A stretch of 19,302 nucleotides of DNA, from the NCBI GenBank assembly GCA_035319765.1, contig DATHCB010000154.1, positions 1 through 19,302 on the forward strand. The letters run 5' to 3'. The DNA comes from DATHCB01 sp035319765. Its GTDB lineage: Archaea > Thermoproteota > Bathyarchaeia > Bathyarchaeales > SOJC01. Shown here in pieces: positions 12,985 to 19,302 of this stretch. How positions within the stretch are numbered: the first letter of the stretch is position 1; every line of letters starts with the position of its first letter. The translations under genes and the position numbers were made by a program. The notes beneath the pieces were generated by a model. The model did not search any database, was not told the DNA's origin, and was given only the letters and a program-made list of their open reading frames with translations.

Positions 12985-14382
12985 CTAGGCGCACACCACT
13001 TTTACGTTTTCTACTTTGAGAGAAGGTACCACCGAGTTTGCGAATTGCTTGGAATCGCTACCAACCGCTGAGATCTGCTTCAACCAATCGAACGCGATGC
13101 CTAGAACCATTCCGCTTTTTATGGCATGTTGAATTTCGCCGTGTTGCACCCAGAAGCCTCTGGAGAGCTGAGCGCTTATGAGCCCAGAACCCTGCTGAGC
13201 GAAACCAGCCATGGCTTCCACAAGAACGCCCGTTTCCATTTCAGAAACCAGTTTTTCCTGCGATTTATCGCCCTGCTTGATAACGAGGTTTGACGGATAA
13301 ACCTCAGGTTTCGTTCTGTAGCCAATGCCAGTAATCATGCGAACCATGTCTGAGCTGCGAGGATATCGGGAAGCGTTTCCTGTGTTTTTGGTCTTAAGTT
13401 CCTTCGCCGTGGCTGCGTGATGAAGGAAACTCTCAAGTCTGCCATGATCTACGAGGACCGTTACTTGGGATGGAAAACCCTCATCATCAAAACTTCGAGA
13501 AGCAAAACCGTCTTTAAGAACTGCATTGTCAATAACCGTTAACTTATCTGAAGCCACCTTCGAGCCGGTTTCCATGTTCCAGACTGAACGACCACTTATC
13601 ACGTTCGAACTAATCAACGCGCCAACCAGCACGTCAAAGAGCTGATACGAAACAGCTTCTGGACCAAAAATCACGGGGCCCTCGAAACCCTCGACGGGAC
13701 CAGCTTCAAAAAGAGAAATTACCCTTCTTGCCATGTTTTCACCCACAGCTTCGGGATGCAAACGTGCCCCTCGTCCAAACTCAAACTCCGAGCACCCGCT
13801 AGTGACTTCACCGTTTTTTCGGCCATTTCCCCAAAGAAAAATGTAGCTTCGCGTCTCCTGTTCTTCACACTCTACGCCAAGCGTGTTCTTAACTCCCCGC
13901 CAGCCCGCGACGTACGAAACCCGTCCGTCTTTTGCGGTGACACGATTGTCAAGGCTCTCAGCAGCACTGACGGTGCGTTCGGCAACCTCAACCGCTTCCT
14001 CCACCGTCATTTCCGCCACTTCGGGATCAAACAGTCCGTTCAGCCTTAGTCTGGGCTTTGCGTCGGGCAGGGCAAAGTTGGGCATGCGAGGGCTTGCCTT
14101 CGCGATAGACATTGCTTTCTTTCCCGCTTCTAGAATAGCTCTTTCGTTTAACATGTTCGTAGACGCAAAACCCACCTTGTCTTTGTCAACGATAACACGA
14201 AAGCCAACGCCTGCGTCAGTCACCTTGTCTTCTGCGAAGATTTCCGAGTTTCTTATCGAAACTTCTATCGACCGAGTACTCGTATAGAAAGCTTCAGCGT
14301 GGGACACGTGTTCCCTCTTAATTCGCTCCATCGCCGCGTTAACAAGACTGCTCAGCGTTGACCAATCACTATCTTCATGCAT
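12985..14382 (-). CDS. tldE: TldE/PmbA-type partner of TldD
   Basis: 465 residues from ATG 14382; GTG at 14391 is an alternative that would overlap the TldD stop by 8 nt. GGTGA in the end of tldD serves as the ribosome binding site. The fold hallmarks of the TldD/TldE family are visible: EVSIRNSEIFAEDKVTDAGV near the N-terminus, GVGFRVIVDKDKVGFASTN, then SRSFDDEGFPSQVTVLVDHG and GYRTKPEVYPSNLVIKQGD. The zinc motif HExxxH of TldD is absent at the equivalent place (FGPEAVSYQLFDVLVGALIS), as expected for the non-catalytic subunit. TldE pairs with TldD to degrade peptides threaded into the closed dimer. Directly coupled to tldD upstream. Confidence 0.9.
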   Translation of the reverse strand: MHEDSDWSTLSSLVNAAMERIKREHVSHAEAFYTSTRSIEVSIRNSEIFAEDKVTDAGVGFRVIVDKDKVGFASTNMLNERAILEAGKKAMSIAKASPRMPNFALPDAKPRLRLNGLFDPEVAEMTVEEAVEVAERTVSAAESLDNRVTAKDGRVSYVAGWRGVKNTLGVECEEQETRSYIFLWGNGRKNGEVTSGCSEFEFGRGARLHPEAVGENMARRVISLFEAGPVEGFEGPVIFGPEAVSYQLFDVLVGALISSNVISGRSVWNMETGSKVASDKLTVIDNAVLKDGFASRSFDDEGFPSQVTVLVDHGRLESFLHHAATAKELKTKNTGNASRYPRSSDMVRMITGIGYRTKPEVYPSNLVIKQGDKSQEKLVSEMETGVLVEAMAGFAQQGSGLISAQLSRGFWVQHGEIQHAIKSGMVLGIAFDWLKQISAVGSDSKQFANSVVPSLKVENVKVVCA

Positions 14383-14383
14383 C

Positions 14384-15769
14384 CTATTCACTCACCCCAC
14401 CAACCATTATCTCGCACCGAAGAGGCGGAACAACTCGTCCTTGGATAGCCCATTGACCCTTGCCACAGGCTCCTGGTCTCAGAGTCGCCTCTTTGCCCAC
14501 TGCGTCGATTGTTTTGAAGACTTCTATGGCGTTGCCGGCCACATTCGCGCCCCGAAGCTCTTCCCCCAGTTCTCCGTGGTGTATCCATCTGGCGCTACGG
14601 AACCCGAACGTGAAGTCGCCGTTTGCATCTGCTTGCCCACCAAAAGTGCCTTCCAAGAAAAGACCCTCCTTGACATCTTCGATCATTTCCTCCAGCGCAA
14701 AGTCACCAGCCTCGATACCGATATTCGTCTGCCTTATCAGCGGTTCCGCGCTGTAGTCCCAAGCGTGCGCATTGCCTGTTGGAGTCGCAGATGCCAGTGC
14801 AGCGCTGGTCCTGTCATGCATGAACGATTTCAGGACGCCATTTTCCAATAGGACGGTGTGTTTACACTCTACTCCTTCATCGTCGAATGGAAAGTATCCC
14901 AAGCCGCCTGGAACGCATCCATCGTCATATATCGTGATGAGTTTGGATGAAACGAGCCTGCTGATCTGGTCGTCGAATCCGCCACCTGCCATTGCTATGT
15001 CCGCTTCCAAGGGATGACCTATGGCTTCGTGAAGCAGCGTAGCGCACAGGGTTGGATGTATGACCACGCGAAATCTTCCAGATGGGGGCTTCTTTGCCTT
15101 CAAGAGGCTCATGGCCTTTTCAGCCACTGTTCTTCCAAACGTTTCCGGGGGTGTTTTGTCGAACAGCTCCAAACCGCCAGTGTGACCCAGGTTTTCCGAT
15201 GCAGGCGCAATAGTACCTTCGCTTCTAGCCATGACCATTGCGATCAGGAGCACACGAGTTGCATGTTCACTGACACGGATTCCTTCGTTTCCGAGGAAGT
15301 ATTTGTCGTCCTCCAAGCCCACGAAGGTTAATTCCGCGGAAGCAATGGTGGGTCCAGTCGCCTTAGTCCCTTTATAAGCATCAGAAGCTATGCGTACAAC
15401 GTCCTCCGAAGAAAAATCTTTGAGAGGCTTCTTGACAGGGACCACCACATTCGCCGTCGATGCCTTCACGGGAGGTAGCGAAATTCGCGCCTTCTTCAAC
15501 GCCGATGTTGCCCTTGCAAGTTTTACCGCATCGGTAAAAGTCCCCTTTAGGCTTTCTTTATCAAGCCTATTCGTGGAGCTGAAGCCCCATGACTTGCCAT
15601 CTACGAACACGCGGATGCCCACACCCTTCAGAGTTATGCTCGAGAACTCTTCAACCGTACCGTTCCTCACGGAGCAGATCGTCACCGTTCGCTCTTGCCC
15701 GCGCAACTGAATTACGTCAGCTTGACTTGCCACCGATGTCTCCAGACATTTTTCCAAAAGATCGAACAT
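14384..15769 (-). CDS. tldD: TldD-type zinc metalloprotease
   Basis: 461 residues from ATG 15769. A longer frame with TTG at 15796 exists, but the TATA-like ATAAAACT (15803-15810) would place the transcript start between the two. HEAIGHPLEAD (about residues 247-257; 15031-15014) is the HExxxH zinc-binding and catalytic site. GACGKGQ near the C-terminus supplies the Cys that is the third zinc ligand in the E. coli enzyme. FDDEGVECKHTVLLENGVLK and GNAHAWDYSAEPLIRQTNI are other family blocks. The enzyme works as a heterodimer with TldE, cleaving unfolded peptides. The stop lies 1 nt before the ATG of tldE, so the two form one operon with translational coupling. Confidence 0.95.
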   Translation of the reverse strand: MFDLLEKCLETSVASQADVIQLRGQERTVTICSVRNGTVEEFSSITLKGVGIRVFVDGKSWGFSSTNRLDKESLKGTFTDAVKLARATSALKKARISLPPVKASTANVVVPVKKPLKDFSSEDVVRIASDAYKGTKATGPTIASAELTFVGLEDDKYFLGNEGIRVSEHATRVLLIAMVMARSEGTIAPASENLGHTGGLELFDKTPPETFGRTVAEKAMSLLKAKKPPSGRFRVVIHPTLCATLLHEAIGHPLEADIAMAGGGFDDQISRLVSSKLITIYDDGCVPGGLGYFPFDDEGVECKHTVLLENGVLKSFMHDRTSAALASATPTGNAHAWDYSAEPLIRQTNIGIEAGDFALEEMIEDVKEGLFLEGTFGGQADANGDFTFGFRSARWIHHGELGEELRGANVAGNAIEVFKTIDAVGKEATLRPGACGKGQWAIQGRVVPPLRCEIMVGGVSE

Positions 15770-15802
15770 CGCCACTCGTCTATCCGTATACCTCAAGTGA
15801 CG

Positions 15803-15810
15803 ATAAAACT
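15803..15810 (-). promoter_or_regulatory. TATA element for tldD-tldE
   Basis: Minus-strand AGTTTTAT, 33 nt before the ATG at 15769, predicting a leader of a few nucleotides. Confidence 0.45.
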
Positions 15811-15906
15811 TTGCTCCATCACATCGCCTACTGGCAGTGTGGATAAGTCATAATAAGGGCGCGTATTCTTAGAGTGCACGCCGTAATCGGAATCCCGATA
15901 ATCGGG

Positions 15907-16287
15907 TCATCGGATAAAACTCGAGCTGCTCGTTTGATCTGAATATCTGAGGACTTCATCAACGATTTTCTTTCCTGTCCTCTTGCTTCCGAACAGTGCT
16001 CTGGGGACTTCGTCAGGCTTGCCGTAAAGCTTGAAAATCTCACCAACGCAGCCTTTAACATCGCGCGCTCGTTCTCCTGAAACCAAGATGTCAACTCGAC
16101 GATAACTCGGCAACCTCATGCCACCCATAAAACCTGCGTAAGATGCCACCCTCTTTCTAACATCAACCTTAACGTTGAACCCACGAGCTATCCTCTCCAA
16201 TTCATCACTCTTTATTTCGGGACGGGGCATCATCGCTGTTTTCGAAAATTCCCCATAATCCCAATAATGAAACTCGGCCACTATCAT
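15907..16287 (-). CDS. Unknown basic protein upstream of tldDE
   Basis: 126 residues from ATG 16287. This start is preferred over the longer frame (16308) because a TATA-like ATTATA (16316-16311) ends 23 nt before it. The protein has an aromatic N-terminus (IVAEFHYWDYGEFSKTAMMP), then KSDELERIARGFNVKVDVRK, a glycine/methionine-rich stretch (SYAGFMGGMRLPSYRRVDIL), VSGERARDVKGCVGEIFKLY and a Ser-rich end. It is soluble, with mixed alpha/beta character. I do not recognise a family. It precedes tldD on the same strand with a gap of 137 nt and a separate promoter, so co-function is only possible. One GCGCGC occurs inside its coding region, a rare exception to the intergenic pattern. Confidence 0.6.
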   Translation of the reverse strand: MIVAEFHYWDYGEFSKTAMMPRPEIKSDELERIARGFNVKVDVRKRVASYAGFMGGMRLPSYRRVDILVSGERARDVKGCVGEIFKLYGKPDEVPRALFGSKRTGKKIVDEVLRYSDQTSSSSFIR

Positions 16288-16310
16288 AGTCAAAGAAACC
16301 ACACACAATG

Positions 16311-16316
16311 TATAAT
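16311..16316 (-). promoter_or_regulatory. TATA element for the 15907-16287 gene
   Basis: Minus-strand ATTATA, 23 nt before the ATG at 16287, the same spacing as at four other genes here. A second TATA-like GATATAAATT (about 16329-16340) lies further out, next to the GCGCGC element at 16346-16353. Confidence 0.45.
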
Positions 16317-16653
16317 GTCACAGAAAAGGTAATTTATATCATTATCGCGCGCACGATTTTCAGGCACTGTTTCATATCCATCGAAGCAGGAGAAGGAAGA
16401 CCCAAAAGCGCGAGGGCTTTTCTTTTGAGTTCGTGAACTGAGTTTCATACTGGTCGAAAAAAGTGAAGCTTCCTGATTACGTAGTGCTCAGAATAGAGTC
16501 AAAAGCTTATCCAATGTACAGCATATTACCCACTTGGACTAAGCTTCTGATTTTAGTCATGCTCAGGTTCCTGTTTCTTTAGCCGCGAAATCTTCTGAAA
16601 GACCTGATCCATGACCGGACGCAGACGTTCATTCGTGTATGGTTTGTGGATGT
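16317..16653. other. Intergenic region, little recognised
   Basis: Holds CGCGCGCA (16346-16353) and AAGCGCGAGGG near 16408. A minus-strand frame ending at 16553 reads HKPYTNERLRPVMDQVFQKI, then SRLKKQEPEHD, which looks protein-like at its end only. It overlaps the next gene's C-terminus in another frame and has no proper start, so it is at most a fragment. Confidence 0.4.
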
Positions 16654-16938
16654 CTAGGCAACGACTGTTGCGATCTGTTCGAGAAGGTATTGGTCCGGTT
16701 GATCTATTAAGCCTGCTTTCTTGCCTATCTCGTTTGGATCTCCCCACTGCATAAATTCTCGAGCCTTCGAGAGGTTCCCCCATTCTACTAGAACGAGTAT
16801 TTCATTGGGCTTTTCTGAATTGCGAAAGACTTTGACGCCTTTTGAACCGAGCTCCTTTCGTTTGCTTATGTGTTCGTCAAAGACTGCCTTCCACTGTTTA
16901 TAGTCCTTCACTCTCTGAATAACCAGTTGGTATGGCAT
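16654..16938 (-). CDS. ABM-like dimeric alpha/beta-barrel protein
   Basis: 94 residues, the normal size for the antibiotic-biosynthesis-monooxygenase (ABM) type ferredoxin-like fold. The pattern is characteristic: a first strand YQLVIQRVKDYKQWKAVFDE, then KRKELGSKGVKVFRNSEKPN, the central strand EILVLVEWGNLSKAREFMQW, and a last helix-strand GLIDQPDQYLLEQIATVV. Members are small dimers that act as monooxygenases, cyclases or stress-related proteins; nothing here sets the substrate. ATG 16938 is the start. TATA CTTTTAAG (16969-16962) ends 23 nt upstream, suggesting a leaderless transcript. It stands alone, divergent from the acetyltransferase at 17100. Confidence 0.8.
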   Translation of the reverse strand: MPYQLVIQRVKDYKQWKAVFDEHISKRKELGSKGVKVFRNSEKPNEILVLVEWGNLSKAREFMQWGDPNEIGKKAGLIDQPDQYLLEQIATVVA

Positions 16939-16961
16939 AACTAAGCCACTCGACCTTCCTT

Positions 16962-16969
16962 CTTAAAAG
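16962..16969 (-). promoter_or_regulatory. TATA element for the ABM-like gene
   Basis: Minus-strand CTTTTAAG, 23 nt before the ATG at 16938. Confidence 0.45.
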
Positions 16970-17050
16970 AATTATTGAACAAATCAAACCACTCAAGCAT
17001 GCACCTAGGAACATCTCTGAAATAACGGAGCCAGTTCTTGTTTTTGGCAG

Positions 17051-17061
17051 AAAAGTTATAG
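17051..17061 (+). promoter_or_regulatory. TATA element for the tandem acetyltransferase genes
   Basis: AAAAGTTATAG, 38 nt before the ATG at 17100. It is the same 11-mer at nearly the same spacing as before the paralogue starting at 6813. GGTG lies about 6 nt before the ATG as ribosome binding site. Confidence 0.6.
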
Positions 17062-17099
17062 CCGAACCAACTCGAGTCATTAACCCTTTGGTGCTCTAA

Positions 17100-17648
17100 A
17101 TGCTCAAAGGCAAGAACGTGAATTTGAGAATTATGGAGAAAGACGATGCGCCTTTGCTCGTAGATTGGTGGAACGACCTGGAGTATCAGGGCAAGTACTT
17201 TCCCGTTCCCCAGAAGTCAAAGACTCAAGCCCTACAGGAGTTCGAGAACCCTTCACTAGTCCAAGTCGCCATGGGACACCAAGAGTTCATCATTGAGAAA
17301 CAAGATGGAACGAAAATCGGACACATCGGCTGCGGCAGGGACATCCTTCATGACTGGACAGAAATAGGCTACGATATCGTCCCCTCAGAACGAAGGAAGG
17401 GATACGCAACCGAAGCCATACAAATCATGACAGACTACCTATTCCTTTCCAAACCTATACCGCGAATTCTAGTCTGCACAGATGCACGAAACACAGCCGC
17501 AATAAGGACAGCAGAGAAGGCAGGGTTCAGAAAGGAAGGCTCAGTCAGGAACGGCGGGTTCACCAACGGCAAGTTAGCCGATACATGCTTACTAGGCATT
17601 CTGAGGGAAGAATGGAAAGAACCAAAAATACTCACGAAAACCGCTTAA
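17100..17648 (+). CDS. GNAT acetyltransferase, RimJ/RimL type
   Basis: 182 residues. GKNVNLRIMEKDDAPLLVDW opens the domain. YDIVPSERRKGYATEAIQIM carries the acetyl-CoA loop (R-R-K-G-Y-A-T). ARNTAAIRTAEKAGFRKEGS is the typical late block. It parallels the 6253-6813 protein along its whole length: VNLR-x-x-EK-x-D at the start, YLFLSK in the middle, LREEWK-x-PK-x-LTK at the end. The two are an in-window paralogue pair sharing promoter sequence. The substrate is unknown; small amines or protein N-termini are usual for the family. It is followed after 36 nt by another GNAT gene, probably on the same transcript, with GGCGCGCT (17650-17657) in the gap. Confidence 0.9.
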   Translation: MLKGKNVNLRIMEKDDAPLLVDWWNDLEYQGKYFPVPQKSKTQALQEFENPSLVQVAMGHQEFIIEKQDGTKIGHIGCGRDILHDWTEIGYDIVPSERRKGYATEAIQIMTDYLFLSKPIPRILVCTDARNTAAIRTAEKAGFRKEGSVRNGGFTNGKLADTCLLGILREEWKEPKILTKTA

Positions 17649-17684
17649 GGGCGCGCTTTCAAGTCCTTTGCAGTTGACCTTGCA

Positions 17685-18203
17685 ATGAAAATAAAAATTG
17701 AAGCGGAAACTGAAGGAGATTATGAACAAATCACGACGCTTCACACTTTAGCGTTTAACAGAGATGCCGAGGCCAGACTCGTTGAAAAACTGAGAAGGAC
17801 ACCGATATACATTCGTGAATTATCACTCGTCGCAAGATACAGAAACACGGTTATCGGGCATATACTGTTCTACCCGATAAAGATTAATTCATGTAGAAAG
17901 AAATGCGTTTCATTGGCCTTAGCGCCGATTTCTGTAATTCCTAGGTTTCAAAACAGAAAAGTCGGTACGAGATTGATCAGAGAAGGCTTGGAGAAGGCCC
18001 GAAACCTTGGATTCAAATCTGTGATAGTTGTTGGGCACCCTGAGTATTATCCAGGACTCGGATTTGAGAAAGCCAGCAAATACGGAATTTCGACACCATT
18101 CGAAGTCCCCGACAACGCTCTCTTCGCAATCGAGTTAGAGAAAGACGCATTGAAAGACTGCAGTGGAAAAGCAGAGTATCCTAATGAATTCAACGGAGTA
18201 TAG
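17685..18203 (+). CDS. GNAT acetyltransferase, YhbS-like
   Basis: 172 residues, usual for YhbS-like N-acetyltransferases. IKIEAETEGDYEQITTLHTL is the N-terminal strand and helix. LAPISVIPRFQNRKVGTRLI holds the acetyl-CoA loop (Q-N-R-K-V-G-T). VIVVGHPEYYPGLGFEKASK and STPFEVPDNALFAIELEKDA are the family's characteristic late blocks. This is a different GNAT subfamily from the other three in the window. ATG 17685 has no Shine-Dalgarno site close by, and no separate TATA is evident, so it is probably second in an operon with 17100-17648. It converges on the FAD oxidase with an 11-nt gap. Confidence 0.9.
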   Translation: MKIKIEAETEGDYEQITTLHTLAFNRDAEARLVEKLRRTPIYIRELSLVARYRNTVIGHILFYPIKINSCRKKCVSLALAPISVIPRFQNRKVGTRLIREGLEKARNLGFKSVIVVGHPEYYPGLGFEKASKYGISTPFEVPDNALFAIELEKDALKDCSGKAEYPNEFNGV

Positions 18204-18214
18204 AACGCGCATTT

Positions 18215-19302
18215 TCAGAGAGGAATTTTGACTCCAGGGTTCAGAATGTTGTTGGGGTCGAAGGTCTTCTTTATTTTTCTCATTAGTTCCAGTTTGTTGT
18301 CGGCGATATAATTGCTGATACTTCGGATCCGAATTCTTCCGATGCCATGCTCACCCGTTATAACTCCTCCTAGTCTTACGCCCGCGTCATAAATCTGGCC
18401 CCTAACTTCATCAACGAAATCTTCACCCCTCTTCGAGCCCTTCATTATATGCACGTGCAGATTGCCATCTCCCACATGCCCATAGACCGGAAGACGGACA
18501 GAAAACCTTCCAGCAATTTCGTCTACTGCTTCTATCAACTTCTCAACGTTCGCAGGTGGAACCGTGACGTCCAAAATATCCGCCGTATCCGCCTTAAGAA
18601 CAGAGTAGAGACTGCTTCGTATCTTCTCAATTCGACCCTGCTCGCGGAGCGTGTCGGCGAACAGTATCTCCAGGCAGTTGTTCTGCTGACAGATTTCCTC
18701 AATTCTATAGCTCTCAGAGAGCAATTGTCCCCTGTTGGCTTCGGCAAGCGTTATTAGAAGATAACAAGAGCCGCGTTTGGACGGCCAGTTTTCGCCCAGT
18801 GCGCTGGATGCAGTTTCCATCAGGTCTCTTTCGACGTATTCCATACCCAACGGGGCTTTCCCGCTTTGTAATATTTTTGGCACTGTTTCAATAGCGTCGG
18901 CCCTGCCGTCAAAAGGAACTATTAGAATGGCTGTGACGTCGCATTTTGGGTGAAGCTTCAGAATTCCCTTCGTGACGACTGCTAAAGTTCCTTCACAACC
19001 TATTATGAGCTGCATCAAATCGTATCCCGCGTTGTCTTTGTGCAATTTTCCTCCTAAGGTCATGACGTCGCCCGAGGGAAGAACGACTTCAACGCCCTTG
19101 ACGTAGTTTCTCATCACGCCGTACCTCACTGCGTTAGCTCCTCCAGCGTTTGTCGCAATCAGACCGCCTACCTGAGCTGCGTCATCACCAGGATGGAGAG
19201 GAAAGCATGGGCCGAGTGATTCAGTCGTGGTCGTCAGTTTTCCCAAGGTTACTCCAGCCTCGGCGACAGCCATGAGATTGGCCGTGTCAATCATGATCTT
19301 GT
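18215..19302 (-). CDS. GlcD-type FAD-linked oxidase / dehydrogenase, C-terminal part
   Basis: The frame is open to the right edge, so the N-terminal part of the FAD (PCMH) domain is missing; about 360 residues remain of a usual 450-470. Visible FAD-domain blocks are AEAGVTLGKL, PGDDAAQVGGLIATNAGGAN, AVRYGVMRNYVKGVEVVLPS and GYDLMQLIIGCEGTLAVVTK. The C-terminal FAD-oxidase domain has VYGHVGDGNLHVHI (His-x-His), VITGEHGIGRIRI and KKTFDPNNILNPGVKI. The family oxidises 2-hydroxy acids such as glycolate or D-lactate, using FAD and usually an Fe-S or electron-transfer partner. The substrate cannot be fixed from this part; no partner subunit lies downstream in the window. The Met visible at 19294 is internal, not the start. 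Confidence 0.92.
   Translation of the reverse strand, partial: KIMIDTANLMAVAEAGVTLGKLTTTTESLGPCFPLHPGDDAAQVGGLIATNAGGANAVRYGVMRNYVKGVEVVLPSGDVMTLGGKLHKDNAGYDLMQLIIGCEGTLAVVTKGILKLHPKCDVTAILIVPFDGRADAIETVPKILQSGKAPLGMEYVERDLMETASSALGENWPSKRGSCYLLITLAEANRGQLLSESYRIEEICQQNNCLEILFADTLREQGRIEKIRSSLYSVLKADTADILDVTVPPANVEKLIEAVDEIAGRFSVRLPVYGHVGDGNLHVHIMKGSKRGEDFVDEVRGQIYDAGVRLGGVITGEHGIGRIRIRSISNYIADNKLELMRKIKKTFDPNNILNPGVKIPL

Noticed and set aside
16553..16783. Minus-strand frame of 76 codons
   Set aside because: Most overlaps the ABM-like gene in another frame; only the last 30 residues look protein-like and there is no credible start.

Overview
The window looks archaeal, most likely Bathyarchaeia or another uncultured Thermoproteota lineage. 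The grounds are AT-rich TATA elements about 24 nt upstream of several start codons (leaderless transcripts), GGTGA-type ribosome binding sites before TTG, GTG and ATG starts on other genes, archaeal-style anchored surface proteins, a TldD/TldE pair and a tetrahedral-type M42 aminopeptidase. The lineage is inferred from gene content and style; there is no rRNA or other phylogenetic marker here. I found no tRNA, rRNA, CRISPR array or insertion sequence.

Layout. 1-715 (-): 5' part of a winged-helix/Fe-S protein that runs off the left edge. 893-1571 (-): two small genes, a two-helix membrane protein and a Cys/His protein. 2034-2482 (+): a pilin-like gene broken by one frameshift. 2584-3762 (-): an unknown basic protein whose coding signal extends upstream without a start codon, then a two-helix membrane protein. 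3882-4114 (-): remains of a flavodoxin-like gene. 4300-5247: an intact flavodoxin divergent from an HxlR regulator. 5384-6070 (+): a DUF11 surface protein. 6253-6813 (-): a RimJ/RimL-type acetyltransferase. 6973-8328 (-): a secreted DUF4139-like protein. 8655-9029 (-) and about 9541-9873 (+): two decayed membrane-protein genes. 10005-10487 (+): a YkgJ-type Cys-cluster protein. 10922-11560 (-): a second acetyltransferase. 11759-12811 (+): M42 aminopeptidase. 12985-15769 (-): tldD-tldE operon. 15907-16287 (-): unknown. 16654-16938 (-): ABM-like small protein. 17100-18203 (+): two more acetyltransferases in tandem. 18215-19302 (-): a GlcD-type FAD oxidase running off the right edge.

The window divides into two zones. 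Positions 1-11 kb have long intergenic gaps, small genes, several decayed genes and repeats. Positions 11-19 kb are packed with intact housekeeping-type genes, including peptide turnover by the M42 peptidase and TldDE, acetylation and oxidation.

No classic new multi-gene system is obvious. The most unusual feature is a short palindromic element with consensus close to TAGCGCGCGCTA. It occurs in nearly every intergenic space, often directly after a stop codon, and is almost absent from coding sequence. Two further repeat families stand out: a 25-nt element present twice in opposite orientation (1914-1938 and 9081-9105), and a hairpin element present twice (9406-9461 and 10687-10745).
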